15,412 nucleotides of DNA from Clostridia bacterium (GTDB taxonomy: Bacteria > Bacillota > Clostridia > Oscillospirales > Acutalibacteraceae): the NCBI GenBank assembly GCA_900769775.1, contig CAAGHT010000136.1, positions 1 to 15,412 of the forward strand, given 5' to 3'. Positions 14,558-15,412 of this stretch are shown piece after piece. Positions within the stretch are counted from its first letter, which is position 1; each line of letters begins with the position of its first letter. The translations under genes were made by a program, and so were the position numbers. The notes under the pieces were generated by a model that was not told the DNA's origin, did no database searches, and saw only the letters and a list, made by a program, of their open reading frames with translations.

Positions 14558-15394
14558 CTACTCAAGATTAAGCTTGCGGTCAAGCAGATAATTTTCGAGC
14601 AGATACATGCCGCCGAAAATAATTCCAAGCAAGGCAACCACTCCGAGCAAGGCAATACTGCTTGCTATCTGAATTTTTGGCTCAGGGAGATTTGATATAA
14701 GCACTATTACACGCGGAGCAATGTTTGTAAAGGCTAAAATCTGCATAACGAAGGAAACTGCCGAGTTTGCGGCATAATAGATACCGATTGCGGCAAGCAC
14801 CTTATGCTTTTTGGCAATTACGGCGGCAAAGGTAATGCAGATATATGCAAACATAATGCCGATTAAAGCCGCTGCAATAATAATTGCGAAAATCAGAAGC
14901 AGAATTAAGATATTGTAAAAGAGACCGTCCTCCGTAAAAAGGGTAATAAGCTCTGTAATATCCTTCAGTGTCTGTTTTGTATAGACTTCCTCTGCCATTC
15001 CTATTGAAACTATTACAAAGAATTCAAGAATGATTATCATTCCGGTTATGAGGGAGATTATGAGCGAGGAGAAAATCTTCGAGTTTAAAAGGCTGCTCTT
15101 TTTTACGGGGAGCGTAAAGGTCAGATAGCCCTCATCGGTGAAAAAGTGCTTGTAAAATCTGACAAGGGTCAGCACCTCGGTCAAAACTCCAAAAATAGAA
15201 ATACCGATTACTACAATGAATAGTCCGAAAGCCGCAAAAACCGTAATCGGAATTTCTGAATCCCATGATTTATCGTTGGTTACGATATTAAGACAAACAC
15301 CACCGACAAGCGAAAGTGCAACAGAGGTTACGGCGGCTATCCACCAATATTTGAATATTGCACGAAGGTCATATTTTAAAAGTTTCGAGAACAT
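14558..15394 (-). CDS. ABC-2-like transporter permease subunit
   Basis: Integral membrane permease, probably part of an ABC exporter. The 278 residues show about six helices (roughly 18-38, 52-76, 106-133, 158-193 as two, 200-225, 243-266). The characteristic clostridial permease stretch LVRFYKHFFTDEGYLTFTLPVKKSSLLNSKIFSS spans 77-110, between helices two and three. The N-terminus MFSKLLKYDLRAIFKYW is also typical. No ATPase gene is in the window; in such operons it usually lies directly upstream, here beyond the right edge. The start is an ATG with a strong GGGAGGTG ribosome site (15407-15400), flanked by two copies of GTTCAG. The substrate cannot be read from the sequence. Confidence 0.85.
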   Translation of the reverse strand: MFSKLLKYDLRAIFKYWWIAAVTSVALSLVGGVCLNIVTNDKSWDSEIPITVFAAFGLFIVVIGISIFGVLTEVLTLVRFYKHFFTDEGYLTFTLPVKKSSLLNSKIFSSLIISLITGMIIILEFFVIVSIGMAEEVYTKQTLKDITELITLFTEDGLFYNILILLLIFAIIIAAALIGIMFAYICITFAAVIAKKHKVLAAIGIYYAANSAVSFVMQILAFTNIAPRVIVLISNLPEPKIQIASSIALLGVVALLGIIFGGMYLLENYLLDRKLNLE

Positions 15395-15412
15395 CTGAAC
15401 ACCTCCCTGAAC

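Noticed and set aside
15394..15412. GTTCAG repeated on both sides of the permease ribosome site
   Set aside because: Two 6-nt copies are too short to support an operator, and the upstream region is cut off.
1..15412. Search for CRISPR arrays, insertion sequences, phage genes, tRNA or rRNA
   Set aside because: No repeat-spacer pattern, transposase, integrase, inverted terminal repeats or RNA-gene motifs were found; gene content is core chromosomal.

Overview
The window reads as a chromosomal segment of a low-to-moderate-GC Gram-positive anaerobe in the class Clostridia. An Oscillospiraceae/Ruminococcaceae-like gut lineage is the best guess. The basis is the Firmicutes-type housekeeping order (dnaB-rplI-gdpP next to tilS-hpt-ftsH), Shine-Dalgarno sites of the GGAGG type, consensus SigA promoters, clostridial families such as DUF6062, YesL/DUF624 and the OGG1-type glycosylase, and use of TTG starts. 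No phage, transposon, CRISPR, rRNA or tRNA was seen. Almost everything is on the minus strand; only degV is on the plus strand.

Region 1 (1-7767, minus) is one tight housekeeping operon, read right to left: rnjA (RNase J), a short gdpP-like DHH phosphodiesterase, rplI, dnaB, tilS, hpt and ftsH (cut by the left window edge). All gaps are 29 nt or less, dnaB and tilS overlap by one base, and no internal terminator is visible. A strong promoter (TTGACA-17-TAAAAT) precedes a leader of about 90 nt that carries a hairpin. The operon joins RNA decay, c-di-AMP or short-nucleotide turnover, the replicative helicase, a ribosomal protein, tRNA-Ile lysidine synthesis, purine salvage and membrane proteolysis.

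Region 2 (about 7645-8900) holds a divergent promoter region, then degV on the plus strand with an extended -10 promoter. Behind degV lies a 120-nt structured non-coding stretch, then a bidirectional terminator shared with the convergent YesL-family operon.

Region 3 (8896-10396, minus) is a two-gene membrane operon: an unrecognised four-helix protein started by TTG, overlapping a DUF624/YesL-like protein with an acidic tail. Its promoter is fused to the upstream terminator.

Region 4 (10386-13538, minus) is an operon of a DUF1015 protein, an 8-oxoguanine-type DNA glycosylase, a DUF6062 protein with two CxxC/CxxH modules and a small tail-anchored protein. It has a near-perfect promoter with a very short leader and an intrinsic terminator.

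Region 5 (13544-15407, minus) is an ABC-2-like permease followed by a secreted/membrane-anchored protein of unknown function, ending in a terminator. Any partner ATPase would lie beyond the right edge.

The region is mostly ordinary core genome. The most unusual items are the gdpP homologue without PAS and GGDEF domains, the structured RNA candidate behind degV, and the duplicated cysteine/histidine module in the DUF6062 protein next to a DNA repair enzyme.
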